The notes: a model not told the origin generated them from the sequence alone. A DNA stretch of 33,193 nucleotides from Bacteriovorax stolpii (GCA_945905815.1 CAMDQH010000026.1:1-33193); one strand, 5' to 3'; positions 15,440 through 24,402 are shown, counted from the stretch's first letter. Translations and numbers: made by a program.

Positions 15440-15832
15440 ATGAAAAATTTCACCCTTTTGGTCCTGTTTTTTTTAACTGTCTGTTCAGCCGTAGCTGATA
15501 GCATACATTCAAATAATTTTGACGGTAAGATGGTTTCCTTGTCTGGAACAATTGAAGACAAACCGCGCCGTTACGACAGTTCAGATGGAAACTATGCGAG
15601 CTATTCATTTAAGTTAAGTTCTGGAAAAGGGAACCATGGGGATGAGTATGTTTTGGTCTCTTATCGCGTTAAAAAATGGGGCAAAAAAGTGGGAGACTTC
15701 AGTCTTGTTCAGGGCGAAAAAGTAACTCTTAAGGGAAAGTTTTCGGAATCCAGAGAAAAAGGCAAAGGAGGGATTGTCGGAAGCTTAAACGTAAATGACC
15801 TGGATTATGATGTTGTAAAAAAAATGCCATAA
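15440..15832 (+). CDS. small secreted OB-fold-like protein
   Basis: The 130-residue product has a signal peptide (MKNFTLLVLFFLTVCSAVA). The mature part reads like an OB-fold: GKMVSLSGTIEDKPRRYD, then SYSFKLSSG, VLVSYRVKKWG and GEKVTLKGKFSESREKGKG, a strand pattern seen in nucleic-acid- or oligosaccharide-binding domains. No cysteine remains after cleavage. A good GGAG ribosome-binding site precedes the ATG. It stands just upstream of the protease gene but is separated by about 120 bases, so co-transcription is uncertain. Confidence 0.7.
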   Translation: MKNFTLLVLFFLTVCSAVADSIHSNNFDGKMVSLSGTIEDKPRRYDSSDGNYASYSFKLSSGKGNHGDEYVLVSYRVKKWGKKVGDFSLVQGEKVTLKGKFSESREKGKGGIVGSLNVNDLDYDVVKKMP

Positions 15833-15956
15833 TTCACAAAAGCCATCAAACAGGTCTTGTCAGGTACCCTAATCGTTTCTTACATCTCATTCAAAAGTCC
15901 CGATAGCCCTTATTCTATTCAGGACAATACTTTTATTTTTTACAAGGACGTTGAAA

Positions 15957-17537
15957 ATGAAGATCAAACTTCTTAGTGGGTTGGCCTTGGGCCTGTGTGC
16001 CTTAAGCTCATGGGGACATGTAAATGTTCAAGATGTTTCTGGTGCCCGCCTTTATGATTTTTCTGTTGATAGTATCAGAATCTCTCAAAAGAATATCGAT
16101 GGCCTTGATTATCAAACCGCCAAGATGGTGGGTGTTGAAGGTTATGAAGGTATTCATTATCAAATAGGTGCTCCTGAACTTCCAGTAATTCGTTTTGAAG
16201 TTAGTGCAAACTCAGCTTCTGATATCTTGATTACTGAAAGAAATTTCAAGTCAGCGCTTTCTTACAAAGTGAACAATTTAAGGCCAGTCTTTGAAGCAGT
16301 GGAGAAAGTACCTGGTGCTCGGTACATGCTTTCAAAAAGTTCTTCTTTGAATATTACTGAAAGCTACAGCATCAAAGAATTAGGATCAGTCAGAGGTCAA
16401 AAGAATTTTCTTGTTACACTTTATCCGGTTCAGTTCACGAATAATTATTTAAACATCTCTCGTTCTTTTGGTGTTGAAGTGAAACTAGCAAATGCTGAGA
16501 AGGCCGTAGATAAAAAAGGCTTAGTTTTCGTCGTTGGAAATACCTTTAAATCATCTCCGTCTCTTGCAAAATATGTTGCTCTTAAAATGTCACTAGGTTT
16601 TGAGGTTGATCAAATTGATGCCGGTACTATGGATGCTGATCAGATTCGCACAGAAATAAAGGCGCTTTACGCTCGCAAGCCGCAATTGAAATATGCCATC
16701 GTCGTTGGTGATGCTGAGGATGTTCCGGCAAAAGATTCAACTCTCATCGCTGGTATTACTGATCATTATTATGCTTCAATTGATACTGCTGATTATTCTA
16801 CTGACATCCTTACGCCTGACCTTAAGGTTGGCAGATTTTCAGTAACTAGCGAAAAAGAACTTGCAGTGCTTGTAGATAAATATTCCCTTTATATCAAAGG
16901 AAATTTTACTAACATGAGTTGGATTAGCCATCTTGCTTTCTTGGCAACGGATGATCGCTACGAAGTTGCAGAAGGTACACATAACTATGTCTCAGATACT
17001 TATACAAAAGTTAAGGGATATACTGGATCATTCCCGCGCGCGAATGAAGCGGGTGGTGATAAACTTTATGCCATCACTCATAAAGCAGCGACTGCCGATG
17101 TTATGAAGTCTTTACTTAAAGGTAGAAGCATCGTGAACTATTCAGGTCATGGAGCAACTACTTACTGGGCCGGACCTGAAATTGACCAGGATAATGTTCG
17201 TTCATTAAATTATTCATCACTTCCATTTGTTATTTCTAATGCCTGTATAACAGGAGATTTTCGCGTATCTGAATCTTTCGCTGAAACTTGGCAGCGCCAT
17301 CAGTGGGGAGCAGTAATGTTTTGGGGTTCGATGGATTCAACTTATTGGGATGAAGACGATATCCTTGAAAAAAGAATGTATGACGGGATCTTTAAAGATA
17401 AGAAAATTATTTTTGGAGAAATTACTCACAATGCTTTGACTGAGCTTGCCAAATTTTATGGCGGCGAAGGTAGTTCGGCTTATTATTGGGAAACTTACCA
17501 TATGTTTGGTGACCCATCGATGGATCTTAGACTCTAA
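15957..17537 (+). CDS. secreted gingipain-type cysteine protease (peptidase C25)
   Basis: The 526-residue product has a signal peptide (about 1-22), a propeptide-like region to about 175, and a C25 catalytic domain. Catalytic His398 lies in NYSGHGA and Cys430 in SNACITGDF. The family segments YAIVVGDAEDVPA, DHYYASID, KVGRFSV and YHMFGDPSMDL are also present. Gingipains are secreted Arg/Lys-type endopeptidases. Unlike those of Porphyromonas, there is no adhesin or C-terminal sorting domain: the protein ends right after the FGDPS motif. The frame opens from a TTG at 15951, but AAGGA precedes the ATG at 15957. It is probably used to degrade external proteins. Confidence 0.92.
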   Translation: MKIKLLSGLALGLCALSSWGHVNVQDVSGARLYDFSVDSIRISQKNIDGLDYQTAKMVGVEGYEGIHYQIGAPELPVIRFEVSANSASDILITERNFKSALSYKVNNLRPVFEAVEKVPGARYMLSKSSSLNITESYSIKELGSVRGQKNFLVTLYPVQFTNNYLNISRSFGVEVKLANAEKAVDKKGLVFVVGNTFKSSPSLAKYVALKMSLGFEVDQIDAGTMDADQIRTEIKALYARKPQLKYAIVVGDAEDVPAKDSTLIAGITDHYYASIDTADYSTDILTPDLKVGRFSVTSEKELAVLVDKYSLYIKGNFTNMSWISHLAFLATDDRYEVAEGTHNYVSDTYTKVKGYTGSFPRANEAGGDKLYAITHKAATADVMKSLLKGRSIVNYSGHGATTYWAGPEIDQDNVRSLNYSSLPFVISNACITGDFRVSESFAETWQRHQWGAVMFWGSMDSTYWDEDDILEKRMYDGIFKDKKIIFGEITHNALTELAKFYGGEGSSAYYWETYHMFGDPSMDLRL

Positions 17538-17557
17538 TCTATTATATTTATTTTATT

Positions 17558-17583
17558 AGGTGGAGGCCTTCGGGCCTTCACCT
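17558..17583 (+). terminator. strong UUCG hairpin after the protease gene
   Basis: An 11-bp stem (AGGTGGAGGCC with GGCCTTCACCT, one G-U) is capped by a TTCG tetraloop. No T-run follows, so it may be an mRNA-stabilising 3' hairpin and not a full terminator. Confidence 0.5.
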
Positions 17584-17643
17584 ATATAAACGCATTAGAT
17601 TGGATTTGATATTCATTCTCCATCAAAATCCCAAGTTCTATCC

Positions 17644-18453
17644 ATGAGTCAGGCACAATTGTCCCAACTTTCTCCTGCAGAAAAATTTGATTTGGTTCGT
17701 GGGCTCTACGATTACCCTTTAAGTACTTCAGTTGCGAAGGGCTCTAAGAAATCAGCTAAAGATTATGAAGGTGTTTGCGATGGTTGGACCGCATCCGCGA
17801 TACAGTTTGCAGAACCAAAACCCGTTACAGTTACAAATCCAGATGATGTTGTTATTCCTTTTGGATCATCAGATGTGAAGGCCCTCATGTCTTATGACGT
17901 TTCAATTAATCAACCAGCTGGCATAATGAAGAGTGTCTTCGCTGGAAAATACTGTGTTAACCCTGTTGGCATAAGACTTGGTACAGCGAACTGCACTGAT
18001 ATTAACCCTGGTGCGTTCCACGTAATTCTTGCTAACCAGATTGGCATTAAGAAAGAATCATTCGCTGTCGATATTGACCCAACTAGAGAAACATGGAACC
18101 AGCCGGTTTACGGGTTTGAGTTTGATATCAAAGGAACAACTAAATCAGAGCATGCTGCAACTGCCTATATTGTTCATGCAAAATTTTTATATGCTGAAGA
18201 TGATCCTGAAGGTGCTGAAGAGAAAAAGAATGTTTTTACATGGGAACCGACAGTTGGAACAGTCAAATATAATGGTGCCGTTTTGGAGTGCGATTACATT
18301 CTTGAAGTTGATTATTCAGGCCGCATTACCGGCGGAGAATGGCTTGGGGCTTCGAAAGGTAATCACCCGGATCTTTTCTGGATGCCAACGAAAAAAATTC
18401 AATTTACTGAAGAATTTAAGTTTTTAGATAAGGTTTATAAGCCGTTTATGTAG
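17644..18453 (+). CDS. GP42/elicitor-type transglutaminase
   Basis: The 269-residue product resembles the Phytophthora GP42 transglutaminase family (TGase_elicitor). It has a probable nucleophile Cys45 in YEGVCDGWTASA, His126 in NPGAFHVIL, and the Pep-13-like core TWNQPVYGFEF (Trp151, Pro154). Pep-13 is VWNQPVRGFKVYE, and its Trp and Pro are needed both for enzyme activity and for recognition by plants. The enzyme forms protein crosslinks. Oddly, no signal peptide precedes it: the frame closes upstream at 17596 without an ATG, and the ATG at 17644 has no good ribosome-binding site. It may be 5'-truncated, or it may be exported another way. Confidence 0.8.
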   Translation: MSQAQLSQLSPAEKFDLVRGLYDYPLSTSVAKGSKKSAKDYEGVCDGWTASAIQFAEPKPVTVTNPDDVVIPFGSSDVKALMSYDVSINQPAGIMKSVFAGKYCVNPVGIRLGTANCTDINPGAFHVILANQIGIKKESFAVDIDPTRETWNQPVYGFEFDIKGTTKSEHAATAYIVHAKFLYAEDDPEGAEEKKNVFTWEPTVGTVKYNGAVLECDYILEVDYSGRITGGEWLGASKGNHPDLFWMPTKKIQFTEEFKFLDKVYKPFM

Positions 18454-18473
18454 TTTTTATTTTTATGATGTTG

Positions 18474-18500
18474 CCGGTCCTCAAAGGGGCCGGTTTTTTT
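18474..18500 (+). terminator. intrinsic terminator after the transglutaminase
   Basis: CCGGTCC (18474-18480) pairs with GGGCCGG (18487-18493, one G-U) around TCAAAG and is followed by seven T. Confidence 0.9.
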
Positions 18501-18502
18501 GG

Positions 18503-18742
18503 CAATTCGTCGAAATTTCTCTGTCTGCTTTCGCAGCAGCTGGAAAAAACATTAATATCACTCGTATAATTTCTGCTAAATACCTTGATGATAAGGTGGT
18601 TACTGTTAAGGATCAGCATATACAACTCATTTACCTGCCTAGAAAATTTCTGGCGAAAAATCAAAAACTTCAAAGTGGGGAACAGGTAATGGTCGAAATT
18701 CCACCAAACGATTTTCTGGATCTAAAAATTGTCAAAAAATAG
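18503..18742 (+). pseudogene. 5'-truncated gene remnant, former secreted protein
   Basis: A frame of 79 codons with no start codon runs from just after the terminator to a TAG at 18740-18742. It begins like the end of a signal peptide (ISLSAFAAAGKN), continues with strand-like sequence (HIQLIYLPRKFLAKNQKL) and closes EQVMVEIPPNDFLDLKIVKK. The missing start points to a deletion at the terminator side. I do not recognise the family. Confidence 0.5.
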
Positions 18743-19057
18743 CCGCACTTCGTTTAAAACTAGCAGGAAAAAGCAAATCACTCAGGTTCATCCTTCCAAT
18801 AAATTTTTTTTCAGCTCTCACGTTTCGGTCATAAAAGTTTTCATCCTATTTTAGCATATGCCAAAGCACTTAATGGATCGTAAACAGAGCGATCGCATAA
18901 ATCAAACCTCCATTGCTATCGTTTATATAGAGGCCTGCTATCTATTTTCGGACATTGAGACAAATAAGTCATACCTTGCACTTAATATCATATCAAAATG
19001 ATTATTCTTTTCGCGTCAAGCAAGATTGTTTTTTATCTAATATTAAGATTTCCCCTG
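18743..19057. other. interval with one weak small frame
   Basis: This stretch shows no recognisable gene. A 47-codon plus-strand frame (18858-19001, MPKHLMDRKQSDRINQ... to ALNIISK) has no ribosome-binding site and is only weakly protein-like. The rest is AT-rich leader for the RND operon. Confidence 0.3.
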
Positions 19058-19063
19058 TATAAT
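19058..19063 (+). promoter_or_regulatory. probable -10 box of the RND operon
   Basis: A perfect TATAAT sits 37 bases before the STAS gene start. The -35 region is poor (ATCTAA at 17 bases), so an activator or another sigma factor may be involved. Confidence 0.45.
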
Positions 19064-19100
19064 TTAAATTCTCCTAAACTTTAACTTCTAGGTTGAATTG

Positions 19101-19430
19101 ATGAAAATGAACTGTCTCCGACAAGATGATTGGACTGTGATGGTTTTAAATGGGGACGTAGATTCATTTACCTATTCTATCTGGGCCAAGGAACTCAACG
19201 TTCTGATGCGAACTGGTATTAAGAAGTTGCGTTTAGATCTTTCTGGCGGTTCTATTTTTAATCTCAAGAGTATGCAGATGGTGGTAAAAGTTTTAGAGGA
19301 ACTTCAAGATAGAAAGGGAGAACTGGAAGTTGTCGGTGTAAGCGAAGAGACCCGAGAGATGATTGAACTCATGGTAAAGGCAAAAACAAATCTTGAAATT
19401 GAACGCCTAAATTTTATAGAGCGGACTTAA
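19101..19430 (+). CDS. STAS-domain protein at the head of the RND operon
   Basis: The 109-residue single-domain protein has a STAS-like fold: VMVLNGDVDSFTYSIWAKEL, GIKKLRLDLSGGSIFNLKSMQMVVKVLEEL, then GELEVVGVSEETREMIEL. The usual phospho-acceptor DS(S/T)G loop is replaced by NLKSMQ, so it may be a binding module and not a classic anti-anti-sigma switch. A TTG lies at 19098, but AGG eight bases before the ATG at 19101 favours that start. The TolC-like gene begins two bases after this stop. STAS partners are known in MlaB of the Mla ABC lipid transporter and in SulP carriers; pairing with an RND pump is unexpected. Confidence 0.7.
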   Translation: MKMNCLRQDDWTVMVLNGDVDSFTYSIWAKELNVLMRTGIKKLRLDLSGGSIFNLKSMQMVVKVLEELQDRKGELEVVGVSEETREMIELMVKAKTNLEIERLNFIERT

Positions 19431-19432
19431 AC

Positions 19433-20776
19433 ATGATAAGAATGATTCTTCTTTCTGCAATACTTATTTCTTCACCATTAGCTTACTCAACAAGTTTTCA
19501 AGATCTGATAACTCAGATGGAAAATTCCAATCCTGATTTAAAAATGGCCAAACTACAAAATGATTTTTTAGAAAATAATATTGTTATGGCCAAGAGCTTG
19601 CATTTCCCCAGACTCAACTCAAGTTGGGTTGCGAACAAAGGTGAGGAGCAAGATTCGATAAGTACTTCTGCGCTCAACTCTTCGCTCTCTGGTGGTGGTG
19701 CCGGAGGACCGGCAGTCCCCGGCTCACAAATTCCTGCGGGATCTCAGAATTTCTCAAGCGATGGCTGGTTAGCGGATTTAACAATGTCATTACCCGTTTT
19801 TACACGTTTTCTGGCACAAACGTCAGTGGATAATAGCCGGTTAGATTTTCAAAAAGATAAAATAACGTATGCACTTTCACGTGAAAGTAAAAAAGTTCAA
19901 TTAGCACAGGTATTACTTGAGATAAACTCACTCCAGAATATTCATCTGACGCTGAATCAAGGTCTTGCCCTTTTGGAAAAAGCTCCTCATAATACCGGCA
20001 TTTCTGGCAAAGACAGTGAGCTAAAACGGGCCGAATTCACTTACGAAATGGAATATCATTTTGAAAGAGTTAACCTCGCTTTGCAAACTGCCTATATGGC
20101 GATTAAAGATCTTATTCCGGATTTGACTGAGAAAGATCTAAAACAACTCCCGAAAATCGAAGTAAAATATCAGGAAAAAAGTCTGGATGAAATTCAAAGA
20201 TACTATCTTGAGGACTCCAGGGAACTTCAACAGTTTAAGTACACGTCTAAAGTATTCGAAAATACCTATTCACAGACACAATGGGAGCGGTCATGGATTC
20301 CCTATACGATGATTCAAGGTTCCTATTCTCAAAGCGCCACCTTTCAGCAGGGCGATCTTTCTGATACCTGGCGCGTTTCCATACTCGTGACTTTTAATCT
20401 GTTTGACGGTTTTTACACTGAAACCAGAAGGGCGCAAGCCTTTACTGCAAAAGAAATCGTGAGGAAAAGAACTGAGTCAGAGATGTCTAAAAATAAAATT
20501 CTTATAACTAAAAATTATTATGATCTCAAAGCAGCGAGGGCCGAGTATAGATTTCGAAAATCCTCTGTTGCAAGAAAAAAAGAAAAACTTAAAATGATTG
20601 AAAAAATCGGCTCAAGTGGTATCTCCATTGATTTTGAGCGCTCTGGCCTGTTACTAGAAATCAGTCAACTTGAATGGGAAGCATTGGATGCTAAAAAGAA
20701 GGAACAGCAATCGCTGCTATTTTTAGCCCAGAAAAAAGATGACTTAGAGGGAGTTAGTTTTCATGAATCACTTTAA
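19433..20776 (+). CDS. TolC-like outer-membrane efflux channel
   Basis: The 447-residue product has a signal peptide (about 1-19). Two OEP-type halves follow: SFQDLITQMENSNPDLKMAKLQ with MAKSLHFPRLNSSW in the first, and WRVSILVTFNLFDGFYTETRRAQA in the second, with long coiled helices around 125-225 and 335-430. A Gly/Ser/Pro-rich loop (about 78-105) would be an extracellular loop. It acts as the exit duct of a tripartite pump. The last 14 bases overlap the adaptor gene, so translation is coupled. Confidence 0.85.
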   Translation: MIRMILLSAILISSPLAYSTSFQDLITQMENSNPDLKMAKLQNDFLENNIVMAKSLHFPRLNSSWVANKGEEQDSISTSALNSSLSGGGAGGPAVPGSQIPAGSQNFSSDGWLADLTMSLPVFTRFLAQTSVDNSRLDFQKDKITYALSRESKKVQLAQVLLEINSLQNIHLTLNQGLALLEKAPHNTGISGKDSELKRAEFTYEMEYHFERVNLALQTAYMAIKDLIPDLTEKDLKQLPKIEVKYQEKSLDEIQRYYLEDSRELQQFKYTSKVFENTYSQTQWERSWIPYTMIQGSYSQSATFQQGDLSDTWRVSILVTFNLFDGFYTETRRAQAFTAKEIVRKRTESEMSKNKILITKNYYDLKAARAEYRFRKSSVARKKEKLKMIEKIGSSGISIDFERSGLLLEISQLEWEALDAKKKEQQSLLFLAQKKDDLEGVSFHESL

Positions 20777-21407
20777 ACTTTTATTACTGGTTTCAACATT
20801 TTCACTCTCAAGTTGGGCAACTACCAATATGCCCTACGAACTAAAGACCTACGCCATTGTGAAACCTTCTAATATTTCTTCTTCCGTCTCGATCGGTTCA
20901 GGTCTAGTACAGAAGGTTCATGTCGAACTGGGCCAGGTGGTTAAAGTCAGTACCAGTTTGATCGAAATTCTTGAAGAGAATACTTTACGTGCTTACCGTT
21001 CATCTCTTGTTGGCCAAGTTGTGAAAATTCACGTCACTCAGGGTGCTGCTGTTTCACCTGGGATGCCGTTGGTAACTGTCATGGATCCAAAAGGGAAATT
21101 TTTGGAAATTACGCTTTCACCGGAAGAAGCGAAACTCATGTCTGTTGGTGCTAAGGTTCGGGACGCTAAGAGCAAAGAGGATTTGGGTGTGCTTGATTTC
21201 ATATCAAGTTTGGTAGACCCCGATAACGGGGGGGTCGTCGCACATGTTAAAAAATTCGGGCTTGGTAACAGAGTGGGCGAAGTCATTCATGTAGTCGTGC
21301 AAGTACCAGAGCTTAAATGTTCCAGGGTTATTGCAATGGATAAGCTGGATGATAGCGACAGATTCAAAGTAAAAGCAATTTATCAGAAGAAAATTTGTCT
21401 AGAATGA
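20763..21407 (+). CDS. very short periplasmic adaptor (membrane fusion protein)
   Basis: The 214-residue product has a signal peptide (about 1-19). Two lipoyl-like half motifs (SIGSGLVQKVHVELGQVV and SSLVGQVVKIHVTQGAAV) follow each other almost directly, so the alpha-helical hairpin normally placed between them (which reaches TolC) is missing. A beta-barrel-like region follows (LEITLSPEEAKLMSVGAKV). Standard AcrA-type adaptors have about 370-400 residues. Contact with the channel must be made differently, or by the lipoyl domain itself. It starts inside the channel gene and is followed 10 bases later by the RND gene. Confidence 0.8.
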   Translation: MNHFKLLLLVSTFSLSSWATTNMPYELKTYAIVKPSNISSSVSIGSGLVQKVHVELGQVVKVSTSLIEILEENTLRAYRSSLVGQVVKIHVTQGAAVSPGMPLVTVMDPKGKFLEITLSPEEAKLMSVGAKVRDAKSKEDLGVLDFISSLVDPDNGGVVAHVKKFGLGNRVGEVIHVVVQVPELKCSRVIAMDKLDDSDRFKVKAIYQKKICLE

Positions 21408-21417
21408 GAATATAGCG

Positions 21418-24402
21418 ATGATCAAACTTTTCATCCAAAAGGAAGTTCTGACCGTTTCCCTGAATTTGTTGATCCTGTTTCTTGGATTCTTCACTCTTCC
21501 TTATATTAGCAATGAATTTATTCCAAGTATCGAAATACCGGCGGTGGCGGTTGTTATTCCTGCACCCTTAATCGATCAGGAAAGACAAGTGCGAGAAATT
21601 ATTTTGCCTTTGGAGAAGCAACTCAAAAGTGATGGAAGTCTGGAAAATCTTGAAGTGCGAATGATGGATTCTAAAATAGTTTTTGTACTTTATTATTCAT
21701 GGAATCTTGAGGCCAGCGAGGCACTTCGTAAGGCGAGAGTTTCCTTTAGTAAGATTGCCCTTCCAGTAGAAGCCCTTGCTCCCATTTTTGTACTCCATCG
21801 ACCTTCTAATAGTCCGGTTCTTCGTACTGTCATTTATGGAAAAGAGATTACTGAAGTAAGTCGCAGGGGAAGAGAACTTAAAAGTATTATTGAGCGTATT
21901 CCGGGTGTAAGTGAAGTGAAACTACAGGGTAGTACTGAAGATGCAATGGGATTATTTATTGATCCGGTTAATCTTGCTCGCTACAAAATAAATGCATCTG
22001 ATCTAGTCGTTCAGGCCAAAGAGAAATGGAATCTTTCTTTTTTTAAAAATAATTTAAAGTCTGAACCTGTTTCTATACTGTTCAAAGTTGAAAAGGATGA
22101 AGTTGGTGGATTACCTGTGCAGACTCCGGTTGGGATAAAGAGTCTTAATCAACTGGCACCTGTCAGTGACCTTAACCGAGAATCTTTAGTCACTTTTAAT
22201 TCGGGAAATCCTGCTATTGTGCTTGAGATTATTAAAAGTCCTGGTGCGGATACAGTAACTATTGCAGATGAAGCTTTGGGTAAGATTGAGAACAATTTTA
22301 AGGCGATTAAAGACAAGACCTTGAATTTTAAAGTTGTTTATAATGAGTCGGAAAAAATCCAGGAATCTCAAAATAGTCTATTTGAAAACTTTGCCATTGG
22401 GGTGGTGCTTAATTCTCTCATTTTGATGTTTTTTTTAGGTTCCGGTGTTGGTGTCTTGGTGGCTTCAGTAGTTTTTCCTACAACGATTTTTGGTACATTC
22501 TTTGCCATGAAGTTTTTAGGTATTTCCATTAATCTTTTTTCTTTGAATGGATTTTCTTTAGCGGTTGGTATGATCACAGACGCTTCAATCGTCGTGCTTG
22601 AATCAATCGTGAGGCGTGTTCAAAAAGGTGAGAAATTATTTGAAGCCTCATTAAACGGAACCAATGATGTGGGAATGGGTGTATTTACCTCGACCCTCAC
22701 TACTGCCGGGGTATTGCTTCCCATAGCCATGCAGAAAAATCTTTCCTCAAAACTTTTTTCTGACCTGAGTCTTACTGTGGTGGCGACCCAGATTATATGC
22801 TTGGTTGCGGTGTTCAGTCTTGTACCTTGGCTATGTTCGTTTACATTATCTTCTTCAGATAAAAAGAATTTTGTTTTGTCCGGTTTATATAAAGTCTCCA
22901 GTTCCCTAGTAAACAGGATGGTGACTTACTCCGATTTTATAATCGCTAATGCAGTCCGAAACGCAAAATTTCGATATGGTTTTCCACTATTGGTCCTGGT
23001 GATTTCTCTTGGAGCAATATCATTTATGCCAGATACGGAATTCTTACCACAAGTTTCATCACGGATTTATGCCCTAAGTCTTCCCCTGAAAGAAAAAGAT
23101 CGAGATCAAGTTTCCAGAAAATATGCAAAAAGCTTTTCTGATACTTTTCAGAGTTCAGAGTTAGTGGATTGGAATTTGGTTCAACAGACTAGTGATGGGA
23201 TTGAAGTTTTAGTTGGTTATAAAAATGCAATGTCTAAAGAGGCGATTGTAGAGCAACTTAAAGGAAGGGAATTTGCCTCCCATGAAGTGAATATACTCCC
23301 TGTGGGACCGGCGCCGGCCGGTGAGAGTATGGGTTTTCACGGACTTTACTTTCTTTCGACTAAACTTGAAAAAGAAAAAAGGATGATGCTGACGCAGGCA
23401 CTATGTCGATCTAAAGGCGTCAATTATTGTTTAGGCCGAGAACAGAAACAACTTAATCGCTTTTCACTTTTTCCAAGAAGTGTTTCAATGCAACAAGCGG
23501 GACTGACTTCGATTGAGTCAACCTCGCAGCTTATCTTTCCTATTCACTCTATAGATCTTTTGAGTTTTACCAGTTTTAATCTGAATACTCCCTTCTATCT
23601 TCACTATGATGAAGCCTTGGATATTTTGAATCTGCCTTTGGAGATTCAAGGCAACTGGCTTATTAGTCTTGGTAGCTTATATGAAAAAAGCCTCACCACT
23701 TTTGATAGTATCCGGATGAGATTGAATGGAGAGGAATATTACCCTTTGTACTTCCGTCTTAGAGAGGGAACTTTGGGTAAAGTTGATCAGGACATGCATA
23801 AGATTATGGAAGAAAAACATATTGATTCACAAAATATGTTGGGTAGGGGACAACTCGAAACGATGAATGAGACTTTTGGTTCTATGATTGAGGCCCTTGC
23901 TTTGGCAGGTCTGATTGTTTTTTCCATTTTATGGATTCAGTTTAAAAGTTTTGCACAGGCGAGTGTGATTATGTCCACGATCCCATTGACATTGGGTGGA
24001 GCAATTTTAGGACTGGTGCTTATGAATGAATCTGTTAACGCCTCAGTGATGGTGGGCTTTATTCTTTTGGTCGGGATTATTGTTAACAATGGAATTTTTC
24101 TGACAGAGGGGACAAACGCTAACCTCAAAGAAGGCATGGACGTTAAAGAAGCTGTCCGGCTTGCCACTGAGGAAAGGACTCGACCGATATTAATGACTAG
24201 CTTCGCAACTATCTTCGGCATGCTTCCGACTCTTTTAATTGGAGGGGAGGGAAGCGAACTTTATAGAGGAATGGCAGTGGTTAATATCTTTGGCATGTTC
24301 GTAGGAACTCTACTGTCACTCTTAGTCACTCCTATTCTCATTATGTATCTAGGATGTAGAGAACATTTAAAGCGCGAGATTAATACAGGGGCAGCTCAAT
24401 GA
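21418..24402 (+). CDS. RND-family transporter, catalytic subunit
   Basis: The 994-residue inner-membrane protein has RND topology: TM1 at about 11-30, porter region to about 320, TM2-6 at about 325-475, TM7 at about 520-537, a second porter region to about 825, and TM8-12 at about 826-980. TM4 holds the proton-relay site as SLAVGMITDASIVVLES, with one Asp (D388) where AcrB has the pair DD. TM10 has VGFILLVGIIVNNGIFLTE, with Asn890 and Asn891 near the position of the AcrB Lys. It is therefore likely to be proton-driven but of a divergent class. The second porter region is somewhat short. The stop overlaps the PII-like gene (ATGA). Confidence 0.88.
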   Translation: MIKLFIQKEVLTVSLNLLILFLGFFTLPYISNEFIPSIEIPAVAVVIPAPLIDQERQVREIILPLEKQLKSDGSLENLEVRMMDSKIVFVLYYSWNLEASEALRKARVSFSKIALPVEALAPIFVLHRPSNSPVLRTVIYGKEITEVSRRGRELKSIIERIPGVSEVKLQGSTEDAMGLFIDPVNLARYKINASDLVVQAKEKWNLSFFKNNLKSEPVSILFKVEKDEVGGLPVQTPVGIKSLNQLAPVSDLNRESLVTFNSGNPAIVLEIIKSPGADTVTIADEALGKIENNFKAIKDKTLNFKVVYNESEKIQESQNSLFENFAIGVVLNSLILMFFLGSGVGVLVASVVFPTTIFGTFFAMKFLGISINLFSLNGFSLAVGMITDASIVVLESIVRRVQKGEKLFEASLNGTNDVGMGVFTSTLTTAGVLLPIAMQKNLSSKLFSDLSLTVVATQIICLVAVFSLVPWLCSFTLSSSDKKNFVLSGLYKVSSSLVNRMVTYSDFIIANAVRNAKFRYGFPLLVLVISLGAISFMPDTEFLPQVSSRIYALSLPLKEKDRDQVSRKYAKSFSDTFQSSELVDWNLVQQTSDGIEVLVGYKNAMSKEAIVEQLKGREFASHEVNILPVGPAPAGESMGFHGLYFLSTKLEKEKRMMLTQALCRSKGVNYCLGREQKQLNRFSLFPRSVSMQQAGLTSIESTSQLIFPIHSIDLLSFTSFNLNTPFYLHYDEALDILNLPLEIQGNWLISLGSLYEKSLTTFDSIRMRLNGEEYYPLYFRLREGTLGKVDQDMHKIMEEKHIDSQNMLGRGQLETMNETFGSMIEALALAGLIVFSILWIQFKSFAQASVIMSTIPLTLGGAILGLVLMNESVNASVMVGFILLVGIIVNNGIFLTEGTNANLKEGMDVKEAVRLATEERTRPILMTSFATIFGMLPTLLIGGEGSELYRGMAVVNIFGMFVGTLLSLLVTPILIMYLGCREHLKREINTGAAQ

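Noticed and set aside
18446-18673. Minus-strand 75-codon frame
   Set aside because: It lies antisense to the terminator and to the more protein-like remnant on the plus strand, and has no ribosome-binding site.
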